A stretch of 55,052 nucleotides of DNA, from contig JBCCHN010000024.1 of assembly GCA_039028695.1 (NCBI GenBank), positions 1 to 55,052 of the forward strand, given 5' to 3'. Under the pieces are notes generated by a model that made no database searches, was not told the origin of the DNA, and saw only the letters and a program-made list of their open reading frames with translations. A program made the position numbers and the translations under genes. Shown piece by piece: positions 1 to 6,871 of this stretch. Each line of letters opens with the position of its first letter. Position 1 is the stretch's first letter. Origin of the DNA: JANQKX01 sp039028695. GTDB lineage: Bacteria; Pseudomonadota; Alphaproteobacteria; Kiloniellales; Kiloniellaceae.

Positions 1-149
1 CACAGCACGGCAATGCTCTCCTCGCCGCGCAGAACTTCCAGAACGATCCTGATCTTTTCTTCGGATGAATATTGATTGCGCGTGGCCCGTCGGATGTCCC
101 GAACCACCTTCTCGGCACTCTCCGGATTGCTGTCGTGTTTTGGTGTCAA
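1..149 (-). CDS. IS3 family transposase OrfA, N-terminal part
   Basis: The minus strand encodes an uninterrupted frame running off the left edge. It includes ESAEKVVRDIRRATR and then SSEEKIRIVLEVLRGEES, which is the opening of the OrfA helix-turn-helix protein (HTH_Tnp_1) of IS3 elements. OrfA binds the IS ends and is normally fused to the DDE-bearing OrfB by programmed frameshifting. The start is TTG at 149, with GGAG at 155-158 as a ribosome site. Only about 49 residues are visible. The frame is intact here, but activity cannot be judged. It is a gene of under 50 residues in this window and is easily missed. Confidence 0.8.
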   Translation of the reverse strand, partial: MTPKHDSNPESAEKVVRDIRRATRNQYSSEEKIRIVLEVLRGEESIAVL

Positions 150-235
150 AATATCTCCATACGTAGTTACGATGAGCCAAAAACACTCCCTTATTCAATC
201 AACCGAGTCTGTCCAACTTTCCATGACGGGGTACA
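1..235 (-). mobile_element. IS3-family insertion sequence, one end only
   Basis: The left edge holds one end of an IS3-type element. The start of its orfA reads leftward off the window. The outer end is placed near 235 because the minus strand there reads TGTACCCCGTCA followed by AAAGTTGGACA, which resembles the terminal repeats of many IS3/IS150-type elements. That resemblance is from memory and was not checked. The other end, orfB and any target duplication lie outside the window, so completeness cannot be judged. Confidence 0.6.
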
Positions 236-993
236 GCCTCCAAATCAACCGATACATTTGCCTCTGTCGCCTCTACTAGAAGGACCAAGTTCGTCACTGA
301 GTGATACCTGCCATGCATGTCCTGCAGCTCCCACGAGCCCTCTAAGTCGATGTTGCATGGAAAGCTGTGCCGACCATTTTCTAATGGGACGTTGCTGTAA
401 GATTCGAAATAGAACTGCCTGAACTGCTGGTGATTGACCACGTGGTGCACATATTGTGAAAGAGGTATTCCCTCCTCACTATCAACCATTCTAATGATGC
501 TGTTTGTCCGATGGTTTGGGACATTCCAGATCCGACCATCTCGGAGACAGATTGGATTGACAGAGAGGCACCTACAGAACACCTCTTGAATTCTCATCGG
601 CCCAAGGGCCTCCACATACTCCAGCCACTCTCGGTCTTTGGCCTCGTCTAAGGTCAAAGCGTCAATCCCAACACTTGCCGCCTTTTTTTGTGCTTTCTTA
701 GAAAATCCACTCTCGGACACCAAGACAACCTTGTTAATGTTCAAGCCCGAGTATTTGCCAATCATCTGGTCGACCCAGCCAATGTCTACAGGCCTGGATT
801 TGGCGGTGGTCTCAATAGCAATATGTATTCTGGTTTCAATGATTTGGCCTTCCACAAGGATATCAATCTCTCGGGGCGCGTCCCCGCCTGCCGGATCTGG
901 CATTTCAACACTCTCGCGAACAGTTGCGGATTTATCTAATTGACCAACAATCAATTTTATCAGCCTTTGAAACTCGTTTGATCGCTTTGGCAA
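199..993 (-). CDS. Mrr/PD-(D/E)XK-like restriction endonuclease protein, tail probably altered by IS
   Basis: A 264-residue protein starting at TTG 993, with AGAGG seven bases upstream; a TGA lies just before it in frame. Residues ~40-125 look like a Mrr-type PD-(D/E)XK nuclease core: REIDILVEG, then IAIETTAKSRPVDIGW, then a KVVLVSESGFSKKA strand/helix typical of such proteins. The usual ExK/ExC is ET here, so catalysis is uncertain. The C-terminal half is not recognised. The final residues (VPRHGKLDRLG) appear to be read from the IS end, so the natural C-terminus is probably lost. Base composition is AT-richer than the housekeeping genes to the right, suggesting acquired DNA. A defence role is only inference. 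Confidence 0.6.
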   Translation of the reverse strand: MPKRSNEFQRLIKLIVGQLDKSATVRESVEMPDPAGGDAPREIDILVEGQIIETRIHIAIETTAKSRPVDIGWVDQMIGKYSGLNINKVVLVSESGFSKKAQKKAASVGIDALTLDEAKDREWLEYVEALGPMRIQEVFCRCLSVNPICLRDGRIWNVPNHRTNSIIRMVDSEEGIPLSQYVHHVVNHQQFRQFYFESYSNVPLENGRHSFPCNIDLEGSWELQDMHGRYHSVTNLVLLVEATEANVSVDLEAVPRHGKLDRLG

Positions 994-1053
994 ACAGAAT
1001 ACCTCTCATCGGTGGTTATGCTGGAGTCGTTTGATATTTTAACATGTCCAAGA

Positions 1054-1076
1054 CTTAACATGAGGCGCTTGTTAAG
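1054..1076. repeat. 7-bp perfect inverted repeat at the comM junction
   Basis: CTTAACA at 1054-1060 and TGTTAAG at 1070-1076 form a perfect inverted repeat around a 9-bp spacer (TGAGGCGCT). A second TTAACATG copy lies just left, at about 1039-1046. It sits about 12 bp from where comM homology resumes and upstream of the leftward nuclease gene. It could be a recombination core, a mobile-element end or an operator; the sequence does not decide. Confidence 0.45.
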
Positions 1077-1087
1077 GTTTATTCATA

Positions 1088-1987
1088 CATAACTTTCTGA
1101 TGATCGGCCCGCCCGGTGCGGGCAAATCCATGCTGGCGGCGCGACTGCCGGGCATTCTGCCTCCCCTCTCACCGCGAGAGGCCCTGGAAGTGTCCATGAT
1201 CCATTCGGTGGCGGGAAGTTTGGAAGGCGGCAATCTAATGCGACAAAGGCCCTTCCGCTCGCCCCATCACTCCGCCTCCCTACCGGCGCTGGTCGGCGGA
1301 GGCCTGCGGGCGCGGCCGGGCGAAGTCTCCCTCTCCCACATGGGGGTCTTGTTCCTCGACGAATTGCCGGAATTCAGCCGCGCCACCCTCGAAGCCCTGC
1401 GCCAGCCCTTGGAAAGCGGTCAGGTAGCAGTGGCACGAGCCAATGCCCATGTAACCTACCCGGCCCGGGTGCAATTGGTCGCAGCCATGAATCCTTGCCG
1501 CTGTGGCTACTTGGAAGACCCGGCCCAGGCCTGCACAAGGGCCCCCCGCTGTGCCCAGGATTATCAAGGCAAAATATCAGGCCCCCTCTATGACCGGATC
1601 GATCTCCAGATTGAAGTCCCCGCTGTCCAGGCCAGCGATCTCACACTACCGCCTCCGGCCGAGGGCTCGGCTGAAATCGCCCAAAGGGTCGCCCGGGCCT
1701 GGGCCATCCAATCGGCACGATTTGAGGCTATTGGCACCGCCACCGCACCGAGAAGCAATGCCGAAGCAGACGGTCAACTCCTAGAAGAAATCGCAAGCCC
1801 GGATGACGCAGGGCGGCTTTTGCTAACCGAGGCCGCGGAAAAGATGAGGCTCAGCGCCCGCGGCTATCACAGGGTCCTGCGGGTGGCTCGGACCCTGGCC
1901 GACCTCAATCAGAGTGAAAAAGTCCTACGGCCCCACATCGCCGAGGCTCTCAGCTATCGCCGCCTTACGCCAGGCCGCATGGAATAG
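1088..1987 (+). pseudogene. comM: ComM/YifB Mg-chelatase-like AAA+ ATPase, 5'-truncated
   Basis: The frame encodes the C-terminal ~300 residues of ComM (YifB), a hexameric AAA+ helicase that promotes branch migration in natural transformation. Family members are ~500 residues. Here homology begins HNFLMIGPPGAGKSM, exactly at Walker A, and a TAA lies in frame at 1073, so the N-terminal Lon-like domain is missing. The Mg-chelatase features FRSPHHSAS, Walker B VLFLDELPEF and the cysteine-rich AMNPCRCG loop are intact. The first in-frame ATG is 1100. DNA at 1-1087 is unrelated and AT-rich, so an insertion or deletion has removed the 5' end. Translation from 1100 is possible, but normal function is unlikely. 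Confidence 0.85.
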
Positions 1988-2026
1988 GCTCAATCCAGTT
2001 GTCTTCTTGGATTAGGCCCTCTCAGG

Positions 2027-2398
2027 TTAAGTCGACGCTTTGATCATGCGACCCAGAGGCTGGCCGCCGAAGATATGGAGGTGAAAATGGGGCACGTCCT
2101 GGTTCGCATCGGCACCATGATTGGCGAGAATGCGATAGCCAGGACCGTCCAGGCCTTGGTCCCGCGCGATTTGGCCGGCAGCCCTGAAGAGGCCTTCGAT
2201 CTCGGCTGGGCTGGCCCGCTGGCTAAAATCGTCGAAGGAGACATAAGCACCCTTGGGAATCACTAAGACGTGGACCTTGGTCTGGGGCTGGATGTCGCGA
2301 AAGGCCAGAACAACATCATCCTCGTAGACCTTGTCGCAAGGGATCTCGCCGCGCAGGATTTTCGCAAAGATATTCTGATCATCATAGCTTTTGGTCAT
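2027..2398 (-). CDS. HIT family nucleotide hydrolase (HinT-like)
   Basis: A 123-residue histidine-triad protein of normal Hint length. The active-site motif HFHLHIFGG spans residues 104-112 (H104, H106, H108). The N-terminal NIFAKILRGEIPCDKVYEDD is typical of the bacterial Hint branch, which hydrolyses purine nucleoside phosphoramidates and aminoacyl-AMP in the cytoplasm. ATG 2398 is preferred because GAGGGG stands six bases before it; an in-frame TTG at 2404 is the alternative. It lies 18 bp after hisE on the same strand, so it is probably the last gene of the his operon, as in several alphaproteobacteria. It faces comM tail-to-tail. Confidence 0.88.
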   Translation of the reverse strand: MTKSYDDQNIFAKILRGEIPCDKVYEDDVVLAFRDIQPQTKVHVLVIPKGAYVSFDDFSQRASPAEIEGLFRAAGQIARDQGLDGPGYRILANHGADANQDVPHFHLHIFGGQPLGRMIKAST

Positions 2399-2416
2399 AG
2401 CCAACCCCTCTGTGAT

Positions 2417-2755
2417 TTAATCCTTTGATCGCGCCGCTTTTTCCGCCAGTCCGGAGGTGCCCTTGCGATCCTCGAGCTGGGCCCAAACCTCACCGGGCTC
2501 AATGCCTCTGGCAGCCCACAGAACCAGCAAGTGATAAAGGAGGTCCGCCGATTCCGACGCCGTGTTTTCCTTCGTGCCGGACACGCCCTCGATAACCGTT
2601 TCCACCGCCTCCTCACCCACCTTTTGAGCGATCTTCGGCAAGCCCTTGGCGAACAGCCGGGCCGTATGGGATGCGTCTGGATCCCCTTTCCGTCGACTGT
2701 CGATCACTTGGAAGAGGTGGTCCAAAACCCGGCCATCCAGAGTTTCATCGGCCAT
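2417..2755 (-). CDS. hisE: Phosphoribosyl-ATP pyrophosphohydrolase
   Basis: A 112-residue MazG-fold protein catalysing the second step of histidine synthesis, PR-ATP to PR-AMP plus diphosphate. The metal-binding helix pattern GLPKIAQKVGEEAVETVIE is visible at about residues 38-56, and the conserved ESADLLYHLLVLW follows. Length is usual for a stand-alone HisE; HisI is not fused and is not in this window. AAGGGA precedes ATG 2755. It follows hisF by 25 bp and is part of the minus-strand his operon. Confidence 0.93.
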   Translation of the reverse strand: MADETLDGRVLDHLFQVIDSRRKGDPDASHTARLFAKGLPKIAQKVGEEAVETVIEGVSGTKENTASESADLLYHLLVLWAARGIEPGEVWAQLEDRKGTSGLAEKAARSKD

Positions 2756-2780
2756 TTGTGTTCCCTTTCATCAGCGCCGC

Positions 2781-3551
2781 TCAGGCCCCCTCGACCAGCC
2801 GCATGGGCAGACCGGCAGCCGCCATGTGGGCTTTCGCTTCAGCAATGGAATACTCCCCGAAGTGAAAAATCGAGGCTGCCAAAACGGCGGACGCATGCCC
2901 ATCGCGCACCCCTTCCACAAGGTGATCCAAGCTTCCGACCCCGCCCGAGGCAATCACCGGAATGGGGACCGCGTCCGCCATGGTGCGGGTCAAGGGAATG
3001 TTATAGCCGGCCTTAGTCCCGTCCCGATCCATAGAGGTCAAGAGGATCTCGCCGGCGCCCAAATCCGCCATCTGGCGCGCCATGTCTATCGCGTCCTGAC
3101 CTGTCGCTTGACGGCCGCCATGGGTGAAAATTTCAAAACGGTCCGGCGCAACGGACTTGGCATCCAAGGCCACCACGATACATTGGCTGCCAAATTTTTC
3201 AGCTGCCTCTCGGACCAGCTCGGGATTTTTCACCGCCGCTGTGTTGATGGAGACTTTATCTGCACCCGCCAATAACAAAGCGCGGATGTCCTCCAACGAG
3301 CGCACGCCGCCCCCCACCGTTAAGGGCATGAAGCAGACATCCGCGGTACGCGAGACCACATCCAGAAGAATACCCCGGTTTTCGTGGCTCGCCGTGATAT
3401 CCAGGAAACACAGCTCATCCGCCCCGGCGGCATCGTAAATCTTAGCCTGTTCCACCGGATCGCCCGCATCGCGCAGACCGACGAAGTTGACCCCCTTGAC
3501 CACCCGGCCGTTTTTTACGTCCAAACAGGGAATAATGCGGCACTTCAGCAT
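2781..3551 (-). CDS. hisF: Imidazole glycerol phosphate synthase, cyclase subunit
   Basis: A 256-residue (beta/alpha)8 barrel. With HisH it forms the synthase that turns PRFAR plus ammonia into imidazole glycerol phosphate and AICAR. The catalytic aspartates D11 (CLDVKNG) and D130 (VALDAKS) are present. Both phosphate-binding ends are visible, VGGGVRS near residue 80 and IASGGVGS in the second half. The start ATG overlaps the hisA stop by 7 bp, implying translational coupling. No anomalies seen. Confidence 0.96.
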   Translation of the reverse strand: MLKCRIIPCLDVKNGRVVKGVNFVGLRDAGDPVEQAKIYDAAGADELCFLDITASHENRGILLDVVSRTADVCFMPLTVGGGVRSLEDIRALLLAGADKVSINTAAVKNPELVREAAEKFGSQCIVVALDAKSVAPDRFEIFTHGGRQATGQDAIDMARQMADLGAGEILLTSMDRDGTKAGYNIPLTRTMADAVPIPVIASGGVGSLDHLVEGVRDGHASAVLAASIFHFGEYSIAEAKAHMAAAGLPMRLVEGA

Positions 3552-4303
3552 GGACCGCTCGCCTTGTTATCGAAGCTGTCGTTTCGGGCAAGCACCAAGG
3601 CGGCCGCAGGATCAATGCGGCCATCGTACAAGGCCCGCCCGATGATCATGCCCTGGACTCCCAAGGGAACCACCGCCAGACAGGCGCGGACATCGTCTAA
3701 AGACGCCACGCCGCCCGAGGCAATCACGGGGATAGAGATCTCGCGGGCCAAGTCGGCCGTGGCGGCCATGTTCGCGCCGCCCAGCGCCCCGTCGCGGTCG
3801 ATGTCGGTATAGACAATCGCGGTCACGCCCGCGTCTTCGAAGCGCTTTGCCAGATCGCTTGCCAGCATGTCGCTGGCTTCAACCCAGCCCTCGGTTGCGA
3901 CCCGGCCCGCGCGGGCATCGATGCCCACCACGATCCGCCCTGGAAAGGCGCGGCAGGCTTCGCGAACGAGATCGGGGTTTTTCACCGCCACCGTGCCCAA
4001 AATGACCCGGTCGATGCCAGCCTTAAGCCACCTTTCGATGCCAGCCATATCCCGCAAGCCGCCACCCAATTGGATCGGCAGGTCCACCGCCGCCCTGATG
4101 GCAGCCACCGCCGCGCCATTAACGGTCCGACCCTCAATGGCGCCGTTAAGGTCCACAAGGTGCAGCCATTGAAACCCCGCTGCTGCGAAGTCCCGTGCTT
4201 GGCCGGCGGGATCGTCGTTGAAGACCGTGGCGGCCGCCATATCGCCGCGTAACAGGCGCACGGCTTGGCCGTCCTTCAGATCAATCGCCGGAAAAAGAAT
4301 CAT
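3545..4303 (-). CDS. hisA: Phosphoribosylformimino-AICAR ribotide isomerase
   Basis: A 252-residue TIM barrel related to HisF that isomerises ProFAR to PRFAR. Catalytic D8 (AIDLKDG) and D129 (VGIDARAG) are visible, as are LGGGLRD near residue 80 and ASGGVASL near the C-terminus. The last residues (DNKASGPC) extend slightly into the hisF start. It lies 30 bp after the GNAT gene, in the order hisH-GNAT-hisA-hisF. Length is normal. Confidence 0.95.
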   Translation of the reverse strand: MILFPAIDLKDGQAVRLLRGDMAAATVFNDDPAGQARDFAAAGFQWLHLVDLNGAIEGRTVNGAAVAAIRAAVDLPIQLGGGLRDMAGIERWLKAGIDRVILGTVAVKNPDLVREACRAFPGRIVVGIDARAGRVATEGWVEASDMLASDLAKRFEDAGVTAIVYTDIDRDGALGGANMAATADLAREISIPVIASGGVASLDDVRACLAVVPLGVQGMIIGRALYDGRIDPAAALVLARNDSFDNKASGPC

Positions 4304-4333
4304 CGCCAGGGGTCCGCTGGTATAGGATTAGCC

Positions 4334-4909
4334 TCAAGTGTTCGGTAAATCGGAAAGATCGGCCAGGTCTTTGCTATAGTAATAGCCCTTCATCCATTGA
4401 CCCTTTACAAGGGCATACCTGGGATGGATACCCCAACGCTGAAAACCCAACTGCTCATAAATTTGGATCGCCCTTTCCTGGCTCTCGCGAACGTCTAGAT
4501 TAAGAACGGACAAGCCATCCTCACGGGCCGCATCGGCCACCACCTCCACCAGCATACGGGCCAGACCATGGCCCCGCGACCAGGGAGCGAGGAAAAAGGT
4601 GGTCAGGGTCCCCGTCGAAGCCTGGGCTTCATTGTTGCGGGGCGGACGCTGCAATTGGGCCGATCCGGCAATGGTGCCATCCAATCGAGCGACAAAGAGA
4701 ACCTTTCCCGGAATTAGCAAAGTGCCCTTCCAGTAGGCCTCCATGGTCTCGCGGGTTGGTGGGCGTAGCCAGCCAAAACCGCCACCATCCTCGATAGCCG
4801 CTTCCGCCGCATCGCAAAGGTCATTCAAATCAGGTCCGCGAAAGGCGCTCAAGCGCTCCACGGCAACAGACGGAGTAGACTGTCCAAAATGATCGATCAT
4901 GGGCTCCAA
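4334..4909 (-). CDS. GNAT family N-acetyltransferase inside the his operon
   Basis: A 191-residue GCN5-related acetyltransferase. The core is clear: a beta4 strand (VLFVARLDGTIAGSAQL), the acetyl-CoA loop SRGHGLARML (Q/RxxGxG/A), then LNLDVRESQERAIQIYEQLGF, where the final helix and IYEQLGF are diagnostic. The substrate is unknown. It starts inside the hisH end (13-bp overlap) and precedes hisA by 30 bp, so it is cotranscribed with his genes. Some alphaproteobacterial his operons carry a different unrelated ORF at this spot. A histidine-related role is inference only. Confidence 0.85.
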   Translation of the reverse strand: MEPMIDHFGQSTPSVAVERLSAFRGPDLNDLCDAAEAAIEDGGGFGWLRPPTRETMEAYWKGTLLIPGKVLFVARLDGTIAGSAQLQRPPRNNEAQASTGTLTTFFLAPWSRGHGLARMLVEVVADAAREDGLSVLNLDVRESQERAIQIYEQLGFQRWGIHPRYALVKGQWMKGYYYSKDLADLSDLPNT

Positions 4910-5547
4910 CTCAAAAAATTGGCGAGGATTTTAAGGCCAGCGGCTTGGCTTTTTTCCGGATGAAATTGGGTTCCCACTATATTGTCCCGACCGACCACCG
5001 CCGCAATGTCTCCGCCGTAATCGGTTTTGGCGAGAATTTGGTCTTGGTCCGCGCAGTGCAGGGCGAAACTATGGACAAAGTAGACTTGAGGATGATCGCC
5101 CAAACCCGCCAAGAGTGGATGAGAACAACCCGGGACGACAAAAAGATCATTCCACCCCATGTGGGGTATTTTTAGGTCTCTTCTGTTGGGTCCAGCAAGC
5201 GCGGAGACTTCACCCGCGATCCACCCCAAACCGGGATGGGTGCCATACTCCAATCCCCGCTCGGCCATCAGCTGCATGCCGACACAAATCCCTAAAAAGG
5301 GCTGGCCACGCTTGTTTACGACATCCTCCAATGCTTCGCGCATACCATCAATCGCGGAAAGCCCGGCCATACAATCGGCAAAAGCACCCACCCCCGGCAG
5401 CACGACGCGATCGGCCACGGCGACCTTCTCGGGATCTTCGCTCACAAATACTTCCGGCGAGCGGGCAGCGCTCTTTGCCGCGAACGCCAAGGCCTTCGCC
5501 GCCGAGCGTAAATTCCCGGAGCCATAGTCCACTACCGCAACCGACAT
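4897..5547 (-). CDS. hisH: Imidazole glycerol phosphate synthase, glutaminase subunit
   Basis: A 216-residue class I glutamine amidotransferase supplying ammonia to HisF. The triad is C88 (GICVGMQ), H196 and E198 (QFHPEKS); the oxyanion region PGVGAF is at 51-56. The frame stays open upstream to 5691, but homology starts MSVAVVDYGSGN, so ATG 5547 is chosen, 4 bp after the hisB stop. The upstream extension would just be hisB read out of frame. It overlaps the following GNAT gene by 13 bp. Confidence 0.94.
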   Translation of the reverse strand: MSVAVVDYGSGNLRSAAKALAFAAKSAARSPEVFVSEDPEKVAVADRVVLPGVGAFADCMAGLSAIDGMREALEDVVNKRGQPFLGICVGMQLMAERGLEYGTHPGLGWIAGEVSALAGPNRRDLKIPHMGWNDLFVVPGCSHPLLAGLGDHPQVYFVHSFALHCADQDQILAKTDYGGDIAAVVGRDNIVGTQFHPEKSQAAGLKILANFLSWSP

Positions 5548-5551
5548 GAGC

Positions 5552-6139
5552 CTATAAAGATCCCTTGGTAGAGGGGATTGCATCGGATTTTCGCGGATCG
5601 ATTTCGATCGCCTGACGCAGGGCTCGCGCCAGCGCCTTGAAAGAAGACTCCACAATGTGGTGATTGTTCGTCCCGTAGAGGTTTTCCACATGCAGGGTCA
5701 GGCCCGCATGTTGGGCAAAGGCTTGGAACCATTCCTTGAACAGCTCGGTGTCCATCTCGCCCAGCTTGTCCCGGTTAAAGTCCACCTTCCAGATCAGATA
5801 AGGACGGTTCGACACATCAAGCGCCACCCGAGTCAAGGTCTCGTCCATGGGGATGAGGGCGGCACCATAGCGCACGATCCCCTTGCGATCCCCCAAGGCT
5901 TGCGCCACGGCCTGGCCGAGAACGATGCCAGTGTCCTCTGTAGTGTGGTGAAAATCGATATGCAAATCGCCCTTGGCCCGCAGATGTATATCCATGAGGC
6001 TATGACGGGACAGCTGTTCAATCATGTGGTCCAGAAAGCCGATACCCGTGGAAACATCATAGTTTCCGTCGCCGTCCAGGTTCACGGCGCCCGAAATCTG
6101 GGTCTCTTTGGTGTTCCGCGTGACCTTGCCTTGACGCAT
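5552..6139 (-). CDS. hisB: Imidazoleglycerol-phosphate dehydratase
   Basis: A 195-residue monofunctional IGPD, the sixth step of histidine synthesis, binding two Mn ions per site. The conserved repeats FLDHMIEQLSRHSLMDI, DFHHTTEDTGI and NNHHIVESSFKALARALR are all present, and no phosphatase domain is fused. It is the first gene of the minus-strand his operon. GGGAG lies about eight bases before ATG 6139. A GC-rich hairpin (6155-6180) lies between the presumed promoter and the ribosome site. Confidence 0.96.
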   Translation of the reverse strand: MRQGKVTRNTKETQISGAVNLDGDGNYDVSTGIGFLDHMIEQLSRHSLMDIHLRAKGDLHIDFHHTTEDTGIVLGQAVAQALGDRKGIVRYGAALIPMDETLTRVALDVSNRPYLIWKVDFNRDKLGEMDTELFKEWFQAFAQHAGLTLHVENLYGTNNHHIVESSFKALARALRQAIEIDPRKSDAIPSTKGSL

Positions 6140-6154
6140 GCTTTTTCTCCCTAA

Positions 6155-6180
6155 GCGCGACGATCCCGAAGATCGCGCGC
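6155..6180 (-). promoter_or_regulatory. Hairpin in the hisB 5' leader
   Basis: GCGCGACGATC (155-165) pairs with GATCGCGCGC (171-180), with one bulged base and a 5-nt loop. On the minus strand it ends about 6 bases before the GGGAG ribosome site of hisB, and it is not followed by a T tract there. It may tune translation or stability of the his mRNA. I see no his-rich leader peptide. Confidence 0.4.
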
Positions 6181-6276
6181 CCTTTTATCAGCTCGTTCCG
6201 CCAATCTCCAGTCTCGCTTTACTCTAAACCACCGGCGGACCGAGCCCTTATCGCGTAAGTGTCCTGCAAGAGACGC

Positions 6277-6306
6277 CTTGACCCCAGGGCCCGAATGGCC
6301 CATGTG
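6277..6306 (+). promoter_or_regulatory. Candidate sigma32 (RpoH) promoter of hslVU
   Basis: CTTGACC (6277-6283), 15 bases, then CCCATGTG (6299-6306) fits the heat-shock pattern CTTGAAA-N14-CCCCATNT well. hslVU is a classical RpoH target. The expected transcription start is at about 6312-6314, right at the hslV ATG (6314), so the message would have almost no leader. No Shine-Dalgarno is visible before this ATG, which agrees. Confidence 0.5.
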
Positions 6307-6313
6307 ACTGTCC

Positions 6314-6871
6314 ATGTCAAAAGAAAGCTCCCAAACCTGGCACGGCACAACCATCTTGTCCGTGCGGAAAGACGGTCATGTGGTGATTGCCGGTGACGGC
6401 CAAGTCACCCTCGGCAATACCGTGATCAAATCCCAGGCGCGCACGGTGCGCCGGCTGGGCCGCAACGACGTTATTGCGGGCTTTGCCGGGGCAACTGCCG
6501 ATGCCTTCACCCTTTTTGAGCGTCTGGAGGCCAAGCTGGAAACGTATCCCGGCCAGCTCGCCCGGGCCTGCGTGGAACTGGCCAAAGACTGGCGCACCGA
6601 TCGCTATCTACGGCGCCTCGAGGCCATGATGGCCGTGGCCGATGCGGGCACGTCGCTTGTTCTAACCGGCACCGGCGATGTACTGGAGCCCGAAGACGGC
6701 TTGATCGGAATCGGATCTGGTGGGTCCTTCGCCTTGTCAGCGGCCCGGGCCTTGCACGATATCGAAGGGCTGGACGCCGAGGCCATTGCCCGCAAGTCGA
6801 TGGCCATCGCCGCCGGGATCTGCATCTACACCAACGAAAATATCATCCTCGAAAGCCTCGAGACCTCATGA
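6314..6871 (+). CDS. hslV: ATP-dependent protease, proteolytic subunit HslV
   Basis: A 185-residue N-terminal-threonine peptidase of the HslVU (ClpQY) complex, a double hexameric ring in the cytoplasm. The mature protein should begin at T12 (HG|TTILSVRKDG), leaving an 11-residue propeptide, as is usual in alphaproteobacteria. GDGQVTLG and the C-terminal IYTNENIILE are conserved. No other start lies between ATG 6314 and the catalytic threonine, so the start is firm although no ribosome site is seen. It overlaps hslU by ATGA. Confidence 0.96.
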   Translation: MSKESSQTWHGTTILSVRKDGHVVIAGDGQVTLGNTVIKSQARTVRRLGRNDVIAGFAGATADAFTLFERLEAKLETYPGQLARACVELAKDWRTDRYLRRLEAMMAVADAGTSLVLTGTGDVLEPEDGLIGIGSGGSFALSAARALHDIEGLDAEAIARKSMAIAAGICIYTNENIILESLETS

